Positions 50,307-60,587 of a stretch of 64,000 bases of DNA are shown in pieces. Made by a program: the position numbers and the translations under genes. Source of the stretch: JAOUJD01 sp963841815 (lineage in GTDB: Bacteria; Pseudomonadota; Gammaproteobacteria; Burkholderiales; Burkholderiaceae_F). Location of the stretch: NCBI GenBank assembly GCA_963841815.1, contig CAWJEE010000009.1:124001-188000 (forward strand), in the 5' to 3' direction. How positions within the stretch are numbered: position 1 is the first letter of the stretch; each line of letters starts with the position of its first letter. The notes under the pieces were generated by a model. That model was not told the origin of the DNA and did not search any database. It saw only the letters and a program-made list of their open reading frames with translations.

Positions 50307-51955
50307 ATGACGACACGAACTGGCCGGTTTTCACTGAAGCCGATCGCCGCACTCCTGCTCGGCACGGCGTACGTCGCGGTGCTGCCGCCAGTTGCGGCGC
50401 AGACGCCGGCGACCACGACCGTGCAGTCGCTGCAGGAACGGGCGGCGACGGGCGCGCGCAACGACGTGCTGCAGCTGTACCGCGAGGCGCTGAAGAACGA
50501 CACGGCCTACGCCTCCGCGCGCTCGCAGCAGCTGGCCACGCAGGAGCGCGTGCCGCAGGCGCGCTCGGCGCTGCTGCCGAACGTCGGGCTCACCGGCCGG
50601 GTCGACCAGAATTACTACAACGCGACGATCCCGGACGTCAGCAGCAACTACCAGGTCTATGGCGGCGGCGTGAACCTGGCCGTCCCGGTGTATCGGCCGC
50701 AGAACTGGGAAGCGCTCGAACAGGCAAGGCTGACGGTGATCCAGAGCGAAGCGCAGCTGGCCCAGGCGCAGCAGGACCTCGTGCTGCGGGTCGCCACGGC
50801 GTACTTCAACGCGCTCGGCGCGCGCGACCAGCTGATCGCGCTCGAGGCCGCCAGGCTGGCGACGCTCGAACAGCTGCAGCAGGCGAAGCGCGAGTTCGAG
50901 GTCGGCACCAAGACCATCATCGACACCAACGAGGCGCAGGCGCGCTACGACCAGATCGTGGCGCAGCAGCAGGTGGCCATCGGCACCCTGATCGTCCGGC
51001 GCAGCGAACTGCAGACGATCATCGGGCGCGAGGTCGACACGCTGTCGCCGTTGCGCGACCGTCCCGAACCTGCAGCCGCCCACCCCGGCCGAAATCAGCA
51101 CGTGGGTCAGCGCCGCCGAGCAGAACAGCTTCGGCGTGCAGGTGGCGCGCGCGAACTACGAGATCGCCTCGCGCGAGATCCAGCGCGCCAGGGACGGCTA
51201 CAAGCCGACCGTCGACGTCGTCGCGGGCTACAACGTGAACAAGTTCAACGGCACGCAGTCGAGCGACCTCAATCCGCGCATCGGCGCCGGCAGCGTCGGG
51301 CTGCAGCTGAACTGGCCCATCTACCAGGGCGGCCTGACGCAGAGCCGGGTGCGCGAGGCGCTCGCGCTGCAGGATCGCTACTCGTCGGATCTCGAGGGAG
51401 CGCGCCGGTCCGCCGCGAACGCGGCGCGCCAGGCCTACACGGGCGTCAACTTCGGCCTGTCGCAGGTGCAGGCGCTGGAGTCGGCGGAAGTGTCGGCGCG
51501 CACCCAGCTGGAGTCCACCCAGCTCGGCTACCAGGTCGGGGTGCGGATCCAGCTGGACGTGCTGAATGCGACGACGCAGCTGGTGCAGACCCAGCGCGAC
51601 CTGAAGCGGGCACGCTACGACTTCCTGCTGTCGGCGTTGCAGCTGAAGGCTTCCAGCGGCACGCTCGGCGAGGACGGATCTCGCCGCGGTCAACGGACTG
51701 CTCGACCCGGAGCAGCCGATCGAAGTCCCGACCGTGCTGACCGCGCCGCCCGCGCCGCGCAGTTCGCGCCAGGCGCCGGCGACTGCGTCGACGCCGGCTC
51801 CGGCACCGGCGACGCCCGCGGCGCAAAGCGCGACGCCCGCTGCCAAGGCCGCGACGCCGGCCGCGAAGGCCGCGTCCGCCCCGGCGCCGAAGAAGACCAC
51901 GATGAAGAAGCCGGCCGCGAAGAAGACCGCTAGCGCGCCGAAACGAACGGCTTGA
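50307..51955 (+). CDS. tolC: TolC-family outer-membrane efflux channel with Ala/Pro/Lys tail (frame-broken)
   Basis: An outer-membrane exit duct for efflux pumps and type I secretion. Signal peptide (IAALLLGTAYVAVLPPVAAQ) and two OEP repeats with long helices; ATAYFNALGARDQLIAL and LNWPIYQGGLTQSRVREAL are diagnostic. Extra bases near 51060 and 51676 break the frame. Repaired length is about 549, larger than E. coli TolC (493 precursor), because of a C-terminal tail of roughly 65 residues rich in Ala, Pro and Lys, including TPAAKAATPAAKAASAP and KKPAAKKTASAPKRTA. The last 26 bases overlap waaA. No pump gene is adjacent. Confidence 0.9.
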
Positions 51956-53252
51956 GCCGGTCGAGCGTGCGCTGCGTGGCACCCCGGTGCTGCGCGGCGA
52001 AGCGCTGCGCGGCTTCGCTCATCGCCTGACGCTTCTCGCCGTCCTCGGCGATCGCGCACATCCGGGCGATCGCCTCCGCCGGCGACGCCGCGCGCTCGGC
52101 CGCGCCGGCCTCGATCGCGTCGTGCGTGGCCTGCTCGAAGTTGAACGTGGAGGGACCGACGACGACCGGCGTCCCGACGGCGCAGGCCTCGATCAGGTTC
52201 TGCCCGCCGAGCGGCAGCAGGCTGCCGCCGATGAGCGCCACGTCGGCCGCGGCGTAGTACATCGCCATCTCGCCCATCGAGTCGCCGAGCAGAAAATCGG
52301 GGTCAGACCCCGTTTTTCGGGCACCCCCGTCGTGCGTCGGGGTGAAATCGGGGTCTGACCCCGATTTCAGCGCCGAGCGGCGGGCGAAGTTCAGGCCGCG
52401 GGCGGCCAGCAGGCGGGCGACGTCGTCGAACCGCTGCGGATGCCTGGGAACGATCAGCACCGTGGTGCGCGCGTCGAGTGCCTGCAGCGCGTCGAGGACC
52501 AGGGGCTCCTCGCCCTCGCGCGTGCTGGCGAACAGCAGCACCGGGCGGGCACCGACCGACGCGCGCAAGCGCCGGCCTGCCTCGACGAGTTGCGGCGACG
52601 GCGTGAAGTCGAACTTGAGGTTGCCGACCACCTCCACCCGCGCGGCGCCGACCTGCCGCATGCGCCCGGCGTCCGCCGCCGTCTGCGCCAGCACCAGCGT
52701 GAAGTTGCCGGCTGCCTCGCGCACCAGGTTCGGCGTGCGCTTCGCCTGCGCCAGCGACTTCTCCGACAGGCGCGCATTGACGAGCACCATCGGCACGCCC
52801 TCCTCGCGCGCGACCGCGAGCAGGTTCGGCCATGTCTCGGTTTCCATCCCGATGCCGACCACGGGCCTGAACGCGCGCAGGAAGCGCCGCACGGCGAACG
52901 GCAGGTCGTACGGCAGGTAGACCTGCGTCACGCGACCCGGCCACTTCTCCGCGATCGAACGTCCGGTGTCGCGGCCGGTCGGCGTCATGTGCGTGAGCAA
53001 CAGGCTGTGCTGCGGATACGCGTCCAGCAGCGCCGCGATCAGCGGTTCAGCGGCGCGCGTCTCGCCGACCGACACGGCGTGCACCCAGATGAGAGGTCCC
53101 GAGGTCGCCTGCGGATAACGCGCCCAGCCGAAACGCTCGCCCCAGTGCGCACGGTATTCGGGCTGCTTGCGCGACCGCCACAGCAGGTAGAGCGCCGCGA
53201 ACGGCGCCGCGAACCAGACGAACGCCGTGTATCCAAGGCGAGCGGCGGTCAC
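51930..53252 (-). CDS. waaA: 3-deoxy-D-manno-octulosonic acid transferase, with in-frame palindrome insertion
   Basis: WaaA attaches Kdo to lipid A at the inner membrane. N-terminal anchor (LGYTAFVWFAAPFAALYLLW), HAVSVGETRAAEPL, GMETETWPNLLA and the donor-site region LGDSMGEMAMYYAAADVALIGGS are typical. Between RRSAL and LLGDS lies an extra segment of about 25 residues, KSGSDPDFTPTHDGGARK-TGSDPDF, encoded by a twin palindrome (52293-52368). It keeps the frame, so the 440-residue protein is longer than the usual 425. GTG start overlapping the waaC stop. The extra loop is expected just before the nucleotide-binding part. Confidence 0.93.
   Translation of the reverse strand: MTAARLGYTAFVWFAAPFAALYLLWRSRKQPEYRAHWGERFGWARYPQATSGPLIWVHAVSVGETRAAEPLIAALLDAYPQHSLLLTHMTPTGRDTGRSIAEKWPGRVTQVYLPYDLPFAVRRFLRAFRPVVGIGMETETWPNLLAVAREEGVPMVLVNARLSEKSLAQAKRTPNLVREAAGNFTLVLAQTAADAGRMRQVGAARVEVVGNLKFDFTPSPQLVEAGRRLRASVGARPVLLFASTREGEEPLVLDALQALDARTTVLIVPRHPQRFDDVARLLAARGLNFARRSALKSGSDPDFTPTHDGGARKTGSDPDFLLGDSMGEMAMYYAAADVALIGGSLLPLGGQNLIEACAVGTPVVVGPSTFNFEQATHDAIEAGAAERAASPAEAIARMCAIAEDGEKRQAMSEAAQRFAAQHRGATQRTLDRLKPFVSAR
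52293..52368. repeat. Twin GGGGTC-A-GACCCC palindromes inserted in waaA
   Basis: Two copies of a 25-bp palindrome lie 26 bases apart: 52293-52317 (centre GGGGTCAGACCCC) and 52344-52368 (centre GGGGTCTGACCCC, symmetric except at the middle base). Each is flanked by AAA/TTT. The spacer is itself partly symmetric (CACCCCCG/CGGGGTG). These palindromes recall the REP-like elements flanking IS200-type (RAYT) transposases; that link is from memory. Confidence 0.88.
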
Positions 53253-54209
53253 GTCGCCTCCGCCAACACACGCTCGATCGCTTCGATCACCTGCGACGCA
53301 GGCGTCGGCACTCCGGCGCCGCCGAGGCTGGCGACCGGGCCGTCGCCGACGAGCCCGACCAGGCCGGGGTCGTAATCGCAGTAGATGGCCACCGTGGGAC
53401 GGCCAAGCGCGGCCGCGAGGTGCGAGAGTCCCGTGTCGAGCCCGACCACCACGCGCGCGCCGACGAGGGTCGAGGCAATCGAATCGAGCGACGAGCGTGG
53501 CGCGACGAGCGCATGCTGCATCTGCGCGGCCAGTGCGCGGGTACGGGCTCCCTCTTCCTCGGAGCCCCAGAAGAGCACGCTCAGCAGTCCGCGCGCCGCC
53601 AGGGTCCGCTCGACCTCGATCCAGCGGTCGACCGGCCAGAGCTTGGTCGCACGGCTGGCATTGGTCAGCAGCACGGCATACGGCGCGTGCACGGTGACGG
53701 CCGGTTGCGATGCGCAGCTCAGTTCAAAACGGGCCGGTCCTTGAACTTCATATCCCAGCGCCTGCGCGCCGAGCGCGCGGCAGCGGTCGACGGCGTGCAG
53801 CGTGCGCGGGATGTCGAAGCGCGTCCGATAGAACCGGGACGCCAGGCGCTCGCGTGCCGAAGCGGACGAGAACCCGGCGACCGGGGCGTTGGCCCAGCGC
53901 GCGACCCACGCGCTCTTCAGCAGGCCCTGGGCATCGAGAACGAGGTCGTAGCGCGCCGCGTGCAACTCTCGCTTCAGGCGGGCGATCTCGCTTCGATGAG
54001 CGGAGGCCAGCGGCGCGCGCCGCCACCGTCTCAACGCGACCCGGTGCACGGTCGACACGTGGCGGCTCATGGCCGGAATCGCGGCGAAGCCCTCCTCGAC
54101 CAGCCAGTCCAGGGTTGCCTGCGGCAAACGCCCGCGCGATGTCGGCCGCGAGAGGCAGCGCGTGGATGACGTCGCCCATGGACGACGTCTTGACGATCAG
54201 GAAGCGCAC
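53249..54209 (-). CDS. waaC: Lipopolysaccharide heptosyltransferase I (frame-broken)
   Basis: WaaC adds the first heptose to Kdo. A GT9-family protein: start MRFLIVKTSSMGDVIHALP and later GLDTGLSHLAAALGRPTVAIY. One extra base near 54127, in a TTT run, splits it; the true reading is IARALPQATLDWLVEEGFAAI. About 319 residues when repaired. Its stop overlaps the waaA start. The waaC-waaA pair builds the inner LPS core. Confidence 0.92.
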
Positions 54210-54303
54210 GGGGCGGGATTGTGCCCTAGGCTTCGCTCGCCCCGGTCCAGATTTCCGTCACTGTCAGTGCCCGTCGAAGTTCGATGGGGCGGCCGCAGTC
54301 ACC

Positions 54304-55331
54304 TCAGCGCCGATACCCGTCCGGGTTGCGCTGCTGCCAGCGCCAGCCGTCGGCGCACGCGCGCTCGATGGACAGTTGCGCCTGCCAGCCGAGCAGCCGC
54401 TTCGCCAGCGAGGGGTCGGCGTAGCACTCTGCGATGTCGCCGTCGCGGCGAGGTCCGAGCACATAGGGAATCGGCTTGCCGGACGCGTGTTCGAACGCCT
54501 TCACCATCTCCAGCACGCTCGTGCCGCGGCCGGTGCCGAGATTGACGCGACGAAGCCGGTCTTGTTGCGCGCGTACCCCAGCGCAGCGACGTGGCCGCGC
54601 GCGAGGTCGGTCACGTGCAGGTAGTCGCGCACGCCGGTGCCGTCGCGCGTGGGCCAGTCGTTGCCCCACACGTTCAGGTGCTCGCGCTTGCCGACCGCCA
54701 CCTGAGTGATGAACGGGAACAGGTTGTTCGGAGTGTCCTGCGGATCTTCCCCGATCGTGCCGCTCTCGTGCGCACCGATCGGGTTGAAGTAGCGCAACGC
54801 GACCGCGGTGTGCGCCGCGTCCGCCCTGCACCAGTCGCGCAGGATCTGCTCGACCATCGCCTTGGTCTGGCCGTATGGATTGGCGGGGCGGATCGGCGCG
54901 TCTTCCGTCAGCGGCAGCGCGTCAGGCGCGCCGTAGACCGTGGCCGACGAACTGAAGATGAAGCGATGCACGCCCTTGGTGCCCATCGCGTCGAGCAAGG
55001 CGACGGCGCTGCCGACGTTGTTGTCGTAGTAGTCGACCGGCCGCTCGACCGATTCGCCCACGGCCTTCAGCGCGGCGAAGTGGATGACGCCGTCGACCGG
55101 CCGCTGGAACACGCGCGACAGCACCAGCCGGTCGCGGACGTCGCCGTTCACCAGCGTCACTTTCCTGCCGGCGATCTTCTCGACCCGCTTCACCGCCTCC
55201 GGCGAGCTGTTGCTGAAGTTGTCGACGCAGATGACGTCGTAACCGCTCGCGAGCAGTTCGACCATGGTGTGCGAGCCGATGTAGCCGGCGCCGCCGGTCA
55301 CCAGGATCGTCGGGATGTGCGTCGTCGTCAT
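54304..55331 (-). CDS. galE: UDP-glucose 4-epimerase (frame-broken)
   Basis: GalE interconverts UDP-glucose and UDP-galactose. NAD-binding GGAGYIGSHTMVEL, catalytic Ser/Thr in IFSSSATVYG, YGQTK with the catalytic Tyr, and RYFNPIGAHESG. A missing base near 54551, after RNKTGF, breaks the frame; the remainder RVNLGTGRGTSVLEMVKAFE is in the next frame and ends NPDGYRR. About 342 residues. ATG directly after the phosphomannomutase stop, so probably one operon. Confidence 0.93.
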
Positions 55332-56710
55332 CTAGAACGGCAACTGCACGTCGTGCTTGATCTTGCGGAGCTCGACCCCGAACGCGTGCTGGATGCGCTT
55401 CATGGCCGCCTCGTTGTCGCCCTCGAACCGCATCACCACGACCGGCGTCGTGTTGGAGGGCCGCGCGAGGCCGAACCCGTCGGGGTACTCGACGCGCACG
55501 CCGTCGATCGTGATCACTTCGGACGCGCCTTCGAACCGTCCCTCCAGTTTCAGTCGCTCGACCAGGCTGAAGTTCTCGCCTTCGGCCGTCTTGAGCTGGA
55601 GTTCGGGGGTGTTCACCGCCGTCGGCAGCGCGTTCAGCACCGCCGACGGGTTCCGGTCGCGGCTCAGGATCTCCAGCAGTCGCGCGCCCGCGTACATGCC
55701 GTCGTCGAAGCCAGGCCAGCGGTCGTTGAAGAACAGGTGCCCGCTCATCTCTCCGGCAAACGGCGCCTTCGATTCCTTCAGCTTGGCCTTGATCAGCGAG
55801 TGGCCCGTCCGCCACATCGTCGGCGTGCCGCCGTGCTGGCGGATCCACGGCGCCAGCTGGCGCGTGCACTTGACGTCGAAGATGATCTCGCCGCCCTTGC
55901 GATGCGCGAGGATGTCCTGCGCGAACAGCATGATCTGCCGGTCGGGATAGATGATCTGGCCATCCTTGGTCACCACGCCGAGGCGGTCGCCGTCGCCGTC
56001 GAAGGCCAGGCCGAGTTCGGCATCGGTCTCGCGCAGGCAGCGGATCAGGTCCTGGAGATTCTCGGGGTGCGCGGGATCCGGGTGGTGGTTCGGGAAGGTG
56101 CCGTCGACGTCGCAGAACAGTTCGACGACGTCGCAGCCGAGCGAGCGGTACAGCCGCGGCGCGACCGCGCCACCGACGCCGTTGCCGCAGTCGATCGCGA
56201 TCTTCATCGGACGGGCCAGCTTCACGTCGCCGACGATGCGCGCCAGGTACTCGTCGACGACCTGCGGCCTGCTTCAGTTCGCCCGGGCTGCTCTGCGCGC
56301 GTGAGCCTACCCTGCTCGATCCGCTGCCGCAGCGCCTGGATGCCGTCGCCGTGCAGCGTGTCGCCGGCGATCATCATCTTCAGGCCGTTGTACTCGGGCG
56401 GGTTGTGGCTGCCGGTGATTTCGACGCCGGTGCCGGTGCCCAGGTGATGGGTGGCGAAGTACAGGACCGGCGTCGGCACCATGCCGATGTCGATGACGCC
56501 GACACCCGTCGAGCGGATGCCTTCGATCAACGCGGCCGACAGTTTCGGACCGGACAGGCGGCCGTCGCGGCCGACGACGACTTGCGTCACTCCACGTTCG
56601 GCCGCGGTGAACCCGACGGCGGCGCCGATCGCCTGCACGGCTTCGATGGTCAGTGTGGTGTCGACCACGCCACGGATGTCGTATGCCTTGAAGATGCCTG
56701 GGGAGATCAT
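55332..56710 (-). CDS. Phosphomannomutase/phosphoglucomutase (frame-broken at two places)
   Basis: An AlgC/ManB-type enzyme that moves phosphate between C6 and C1 of mannose or glucose. All four active-site loops are present: phosphoserine TGSHNPPEYNGLKM, metal FDGDGDRLG, sugar GEMSGHLFF and phosphate RPSNTTP. Two extra bases near 56265 and 56281 disrupt the stretch ELKQAQVVDEYLARIVG. About 458 residues when repaired. It would supply mannose-1-phosphate to ManC and glucose-1-phosphate for the UDP-sugars used by GalE. Confidence 0.92.
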
Positions 56711-56971
56711 GTTCGTGATGTGCGTTCCGTTTCCTGCGCAAGCCGCTCCCGATGGCGATTCGCACGCGAGGCTGGCCAAGGGGTGAGCGAGCGAGGAAGT
56801 CTAGCCGCTGGTCAAGCCGTTCAGCGAAGGCAAATGAAGGATTGGCACCGGCCTTGCCTCACTTATCCGAAGAAGGGCACCCATGCCCGGCGAAGCCCCG
56901 CCGCTAGAATGCCGCAAGTGTCTCGACTCTCGTAGCCTCACCCTCCCACACCCTCGACGACCCCGCCCGGG

Positions 56972-58462
56972 ATGTCCTCCAGCCGCCCTCTTCTGCCGAG
57001 CGAAAGCGCCACCTGGCGCAGGCTCGCCGCGCTTGCACGCGACAGCGCTGCTCGCATGACGCGTGGCGACGGCACGTGGCTGGGGTCGCAGGCGCCTCTG
57101 TCGGCGTGCGGCATCGAGATCGATGACAGCCGGCGCGTGCTGACGGCCGAGGCGCTGGATCTGCTGCTCGCGCTGGCCGACGAACGGCAGCTGTCGAAAC
57201 GTCGCGACGCCATGCTCGCGGGCGAGGTCGTGAACCGAGTCGGAGCACAGGGCGGTTCTGCACCCGCTGCTGCGGGACTTCGGCGGTGCGCCTTGCCGGC
57301 AGGCGCCGGAAGCCGCCAGGCAATCCGTGCGGCAGACGCGCGCGCGGATGCGTGCGATGGCCGAGCAGCTGCACGCGGGCACGCTGCGCGGAAGCACTGG
57401 AGCGCGCTTCACGGACATCGTCAACATCGGCATCGGCGGATCCGAGTTCGGCGCGCGCCTGCTGTGCGACGCGCTGGAGGACCTGGCCCCAAGAACCTGC
57501 ACATTCACTTCGTTTCCAACCTCGACGCGCTGCAGATCACGCGGCTGCTCGGAAAGCTGAAAGCCGAGTCGACGCTGTTCGTCGTGTCGAGCAAGAGCTT
57601 CAGCACCGTCGAGACCCTGCTGAACGCGCGCACGCTGCGGCGGTGGTTCGACGGCGTCGGCCTGAAGGTGGAGGACCACTGGTTCGCGGTGACCGCCAAG
57701 GCCGCGGCCGCCGAGTCGATCGGCATCCCCGCGGCCAATGTGCTCGACGTTCCCGAGTGGGCCGGCGGGCGCTTCAGCGCCTGGGGCGCGGTCGGGCTGC
57801 CGGCGGCCCTCTACCTCGGGTGGCCGGTGTTCGAGCAGTGGCTGCGCGGTGGCGCCGCCGCCGACGAGCACTTCGCCACGGCGCCGGCGCGCGAGAACCT
57901 GCCCATGCGGCTCGCGCTCGACAACGTCTGGCACTCGACCTTCCTCGGTTGCCAGACGCACTGCATCGCCGCCTACGACGACCGCCTTGCGGAGTTCATC
58001 ACCTGGTCGCAGCAGCTGGAGATGGAGAGCAACGGGAAGTCGGTCAGCGAGGACGGCGTGGCACTCGACTACGACACCGCGCCGGTCGTCTGGGGCGGGC
58101 TCGGCAACAACGGGCAGCACACGTACTTCCAGCTGCTGCGCGAAGGCACGATGCCCAAGGCCGTCACCTTGATCGGCTGCAGGACGGCGTCCGGCGGATA
58201 TGCGGACCATGCGGACGAGTTGCACGCCCACCTCATCGCGCAGGCGGACGCGCTGAGCCGGCCCGGGTCGACGCGAGGATTCAACTCGGTCGGCATGCTG
58301 ATGCTCGACGACCTCGACCCCTTCCACCTCGGCGCGCTGATGGCGACGTTCGAGCACGCGACCGCGTGCTCCGGGTGGCTGTGGGGCGTCAACTCGTTCG
58401 ACCAGCCGGGGGTCGAGCTCGGCAAGAAGCTCGCCGCGCAGCTTCAGCGAAAGACCGGTTAG
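56972..58462 (+). CDS. pgi: Glucose-6-phosphate isomerase (frame-broken at two places)
   Basis: Pgi interconverts glucose-6- and fructose-6-phosphate. Motifs: IGIGGSEFGARL, SKSFSTVETLLNA, GGRFSAWGAVGLP and the C-terminal QPGVELGKKLA. An extra base near 57236 (then ESEHRAVLHPLLRDFGG) and a missing base near 57485 (then GPKNLHIHFVSNLDAL) break and restore the frame. 496 residues. Start ATG at 56972 has no strong ribosome site; it is the most sensible of the choices. Divergent from the phosphomannomutase gene. Confidence 0.92.
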   Translation: MSSSRPLLPSESATWRRLAALARDSAARMTRGDGTWLGSQAPLSACGIEIDDSRRVLTAEALDLLLALADERQLSKRRDAMLAGEVVNRVGAQGGSAPAAAGLRRCALPAGAGSRQAIRAADARADACDGRAAARGHAARKHWSALHGHRQHRHRRIRVRRAPAVRRAGGPGPKNLHIHFVSNLDALQITRLLGKLKAESTLFVVSSKSFSTVETLLNARTLRRWFDGVGLKVEDHWFAVTAKAAAAESIGIPAANVLDVPEWAGGRFSAWGAVGLPAALYLGWPVFEQWLRGGAAADEHFATAPARENLPMRLALDNVWHSTFLGCQTHCIAAYDDRLAEFITWSQQLEMESNGKSVSEDGVALDYDTAPVVWGGLGNNGQHTYFQLLREGTMPKAVTLIGCRTASGGYADHADELHAHLIAQADALSRPGSTRGFNSVGMLMLDDLDPFHLGALMATFEHATACSGWLWGVNSFDQPGVELGKKLAAQLQRKTG

Positions 58463-59337
58463 CCTTCGCCTCGGCGGGCCGCGAGCATCCAGGCCAGCGT
58501 CTCACGAAAGTCCTGGTGGGGCAGATCGCCGAGCGAATCCCGCAGGGTCGCCGTGCTGCCGACCAGCCGGTGCACTTCGCTCGCGCGCACGAAGGCTGGA
58601 TTGACGCGAACCTCGATGCGATGGCCGGACAACTCCGTCAGGTCGTCCATGACCTGCCTGAGGGATCGGCCAACGCCCGAACACAGGTTCACCGACGATG
58701 GGGGCCTCTCCACGGACAGCAGTCGGACATAGGCTTCGACGACCGCGCGCACATCGGAAAAGTCGCGCACGACGTCGAGGTTGCCCAGTTCGATGGTCGG
58801 ACGGCGGTCCGCGAAGTGCTCCACCAGCTTGGGGACGAGGAACCGCGCAGACTGCCCCGGGCCTGTGTAGTTGAACGGCCGCGTGATGGCGATCGGCAAG
58901 CGGTCCGCGTACGTCGCGGCGAGCAATTCCATTGCGACCTTGCTCGCGGCATAGTGGTTCACGGGCGCGGCAGGCGTGGACTCCGTGATCGGGTCGGCGG
59001 CCGTATTGCCGTAGACGTTCGCGCTGCTTGCAAGAACGACGCGACGCACGCGCGTGCCGGACGCGAGCAGCGCGTCCAGCAGATGAGTGGTGCCGACCGT
59101 GTTGACCCGGTAGAACGCGCTCGCGTCTTCGTGGGCGACGAAGCTCTGCGCGGCCAGGTGGATGACACAGTCGGGCCGCGCCTCCGCGAGCACCGGCGTC
59201 AGCGTTTCCGGGCGGGTCAGGTCGAAGGTCCGCCCGTCCGCCTCGGGATCGAACACCTCGTGCCCCGAAGCCTTCAATCGCTGCGCAAGATGGTGTCCGG
59301 TGAACCCGGAACACCCCGTGACGAGGACGCGGCCCAT
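58459..59337 (-). CDS. rmd: GDP-4-keto-6-deoxy-D-mannose reductase
   Basis: An extended SDR enzyme of 292 residues. NAD(P)-binding GCSGFTGHHLAQRL, VIHLAAQSFVAHEDAS, catalytic NHYAASKVAME (YxxxK) and FNYTGPGQSARFLVPKL are typical of RMD. It would reduce the Gmd product to GDP-D-rhamnose. GDP-fucose synthase (Fcl) is the alternative, but the length and HEDAS motif favour Rmd. It lies one base after gmd and converges on pgi with overlapping stops. Confidence 0.85.
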   Translation of the reverse strand: MGRVLVTGCSGFTGHHLAQRLKASGHEVFDPEADGRTFDLTRPETLTPVLAEARPDCVIHLAAQSFVAHEDASAFYRVNTVGTTHLLDALLASGTRVRRVVLASSANVYGNTAADPITESTPAAPVNHYAASKVAMELLAATYADRLPIAITRPFNYTGPGQSARFLVPKLVEHFADRRPTIELGNLDVVRDFSDVRAVVEAYVRLLSVERPPSSVNLCSGVGRSLRQVMDDLTELSGHRIEVRVNPAFVRASEVHRLVGSTATLRDSLGDLPHQDFRETLAWMLAARRGEG

Positions 59338-59338
59338 C

Positions 59339-60382
59339 TCAGAACGAGGGGCCCGCCTTGCAGCGCCTCAGGTCGGCTTCCACCATCATGCGGCAGAGTT
59401 CTTCGAGGGTGGTCTTGGGCTCCCAGCCCAGGACCGCCTTTGCCTTCGCCGGGTTGCCGATGAGAAGTTCGACTTCGGCCGGCCGATAGAACTTCGGGTT
59501 CACTCGAACGACGACCTTCCCCGTGCGCGCGTCCTGTCCGACCTCGTCGACGCCCGAGCCGCGGAAGTCCAGTTCCATCCCCACGGCGCGGAATGCCATG
59601 CGGACGAAGTCACGAACGCTTTCGGTCCGGTTCGTCGCCAGGACGAACGTGTCGGGCTGCGGCACCTGCAGCATCCGGTACATGCCGTCGACGTACTCCT
59701 TCGCGTAGCCCCAGTCGCGCTTGGCGTCGAGATTGCCGAGTTCGAGCACATCCTGCTGGCCGAGTTGAATGCGCGCCACCCCGTGCGTGATCTTGCGCGT
59801 CACGAACTCGCGCCCTCGAAGCGGCGACTCGTGGTTGAAGAGGATGCCGCTCGCGCCGAAGATCCCGTAGCTCTCGCGATAGTTCACCGTCATCCAGTGC
59901 GCGAAGAGTTTCGCGACGCCGTAGGGGCTCCGGGGATAGAAGGGAGTGGACTCGACTTGCGGCACCGCCTGCACCTTGCCGAACATCTCGGAGGTCGATG
60001 CCTGGTAGAAGCGGATCTTCGGGTTGACCAGGCGGATGGCCTCGAGCAGGTTCAGCGCGCCGAGCCCCGTGATGTACGCGGTCGTCGTCGGCTGCTCGAA
60101 GGACACTCCGACGAAGCTTTGCGCCGCCAGGTTGTAGATCTCGTCCGGCTGGGCTCGCTGCACGAGGGCAATGCTCGTGCCGACATCCGTGAGGTCGTAC
60201 TCCACCAACTCCAGGCTGGGATGCCCTTCGATGCCCAGTTCCTCGATGCGCCAGAAATTGACGGAACTGGTCCTCCGGTAGGTCCCGAAGACCTTGTAAT
60301 TGCGCTCGAGGAGCAGCTGGGCGAGATACGCGCCGTCCTGGCCGGTGACTCCCGTGACGATGGCTGACTTGACGCTTTTCAT
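59339..60382 (-). CDS. gmd: GDP-mannose 4,6-dehydratase
   Basis: Gmd makes GDP-4-keto-6-deoxy-D-mannose. Strong family motifs: VTGVTGQDGAYLAQLLLE, YNLAAQSFVGVSFEQP, YPRSPYGVAKLFAHW (catalytic YxxxK) and LDAKRDWGYAKEYV. 347 residues from the ATG at 60382. First gene of gmd-rmd. The shared upstream region with manC (60383-60587) should hold both promoters. Confidence 0.96.
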   Translation of the reverse strand: MKSVKSAIVTGVTGQDGAYLAQLLLERNYKVFGTYRRTSSVNFWRIEELGIEGHPSLELVEYDLTDVGTSIALVQRAQPDEIYNLAAQSFVGVSFEQPTTTAYITGLGALNLLEAIRLVNPKIRFYQASTSEMFGKVQAVPQVESTPFYPRSPYGVAKLFAHWMTVNYRESYGIFGASGILFNHESPLRGREFVTRKITHGVARIQLGQQDVLELGNLDAKRDWGYAKEYVDGMYRMLQVPQPDTFVLATNRTESVRDFVRMAFRAVGMELDFRGSGVDEVGQDARTGKVVVRVNPKFYRPAEVELLIGNPAKAKAVLGWEPKTTLEELCRMMVEADLRRCKAGPSF

Positions 60383-60587
60383 GATCGGCGGCGGGCCTGC
60401 AATCGGCCTTCTACTGGTTGTGATCCGTCGGAAAAGACGGCGGCTGACTTCGGTTTTCCCTCGAGGACGCCCCGGTGGGTGCCGATAGAATGCTTCCGTA
60501 TTGTATCGATCGGGCAAGGTCGGCCCATCAGGCCGCCTTCCACCTCGCCGTGGCCTCGAGCCACTGAACGTTCCGAAAGAACCAACG

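Noticed and set aside
56801..58357. A 518-codon antisense frame opposite pgi
   Set aside because: It is a GC-rich shadow with no domain; pgi motifs on the plus strand are decisive.
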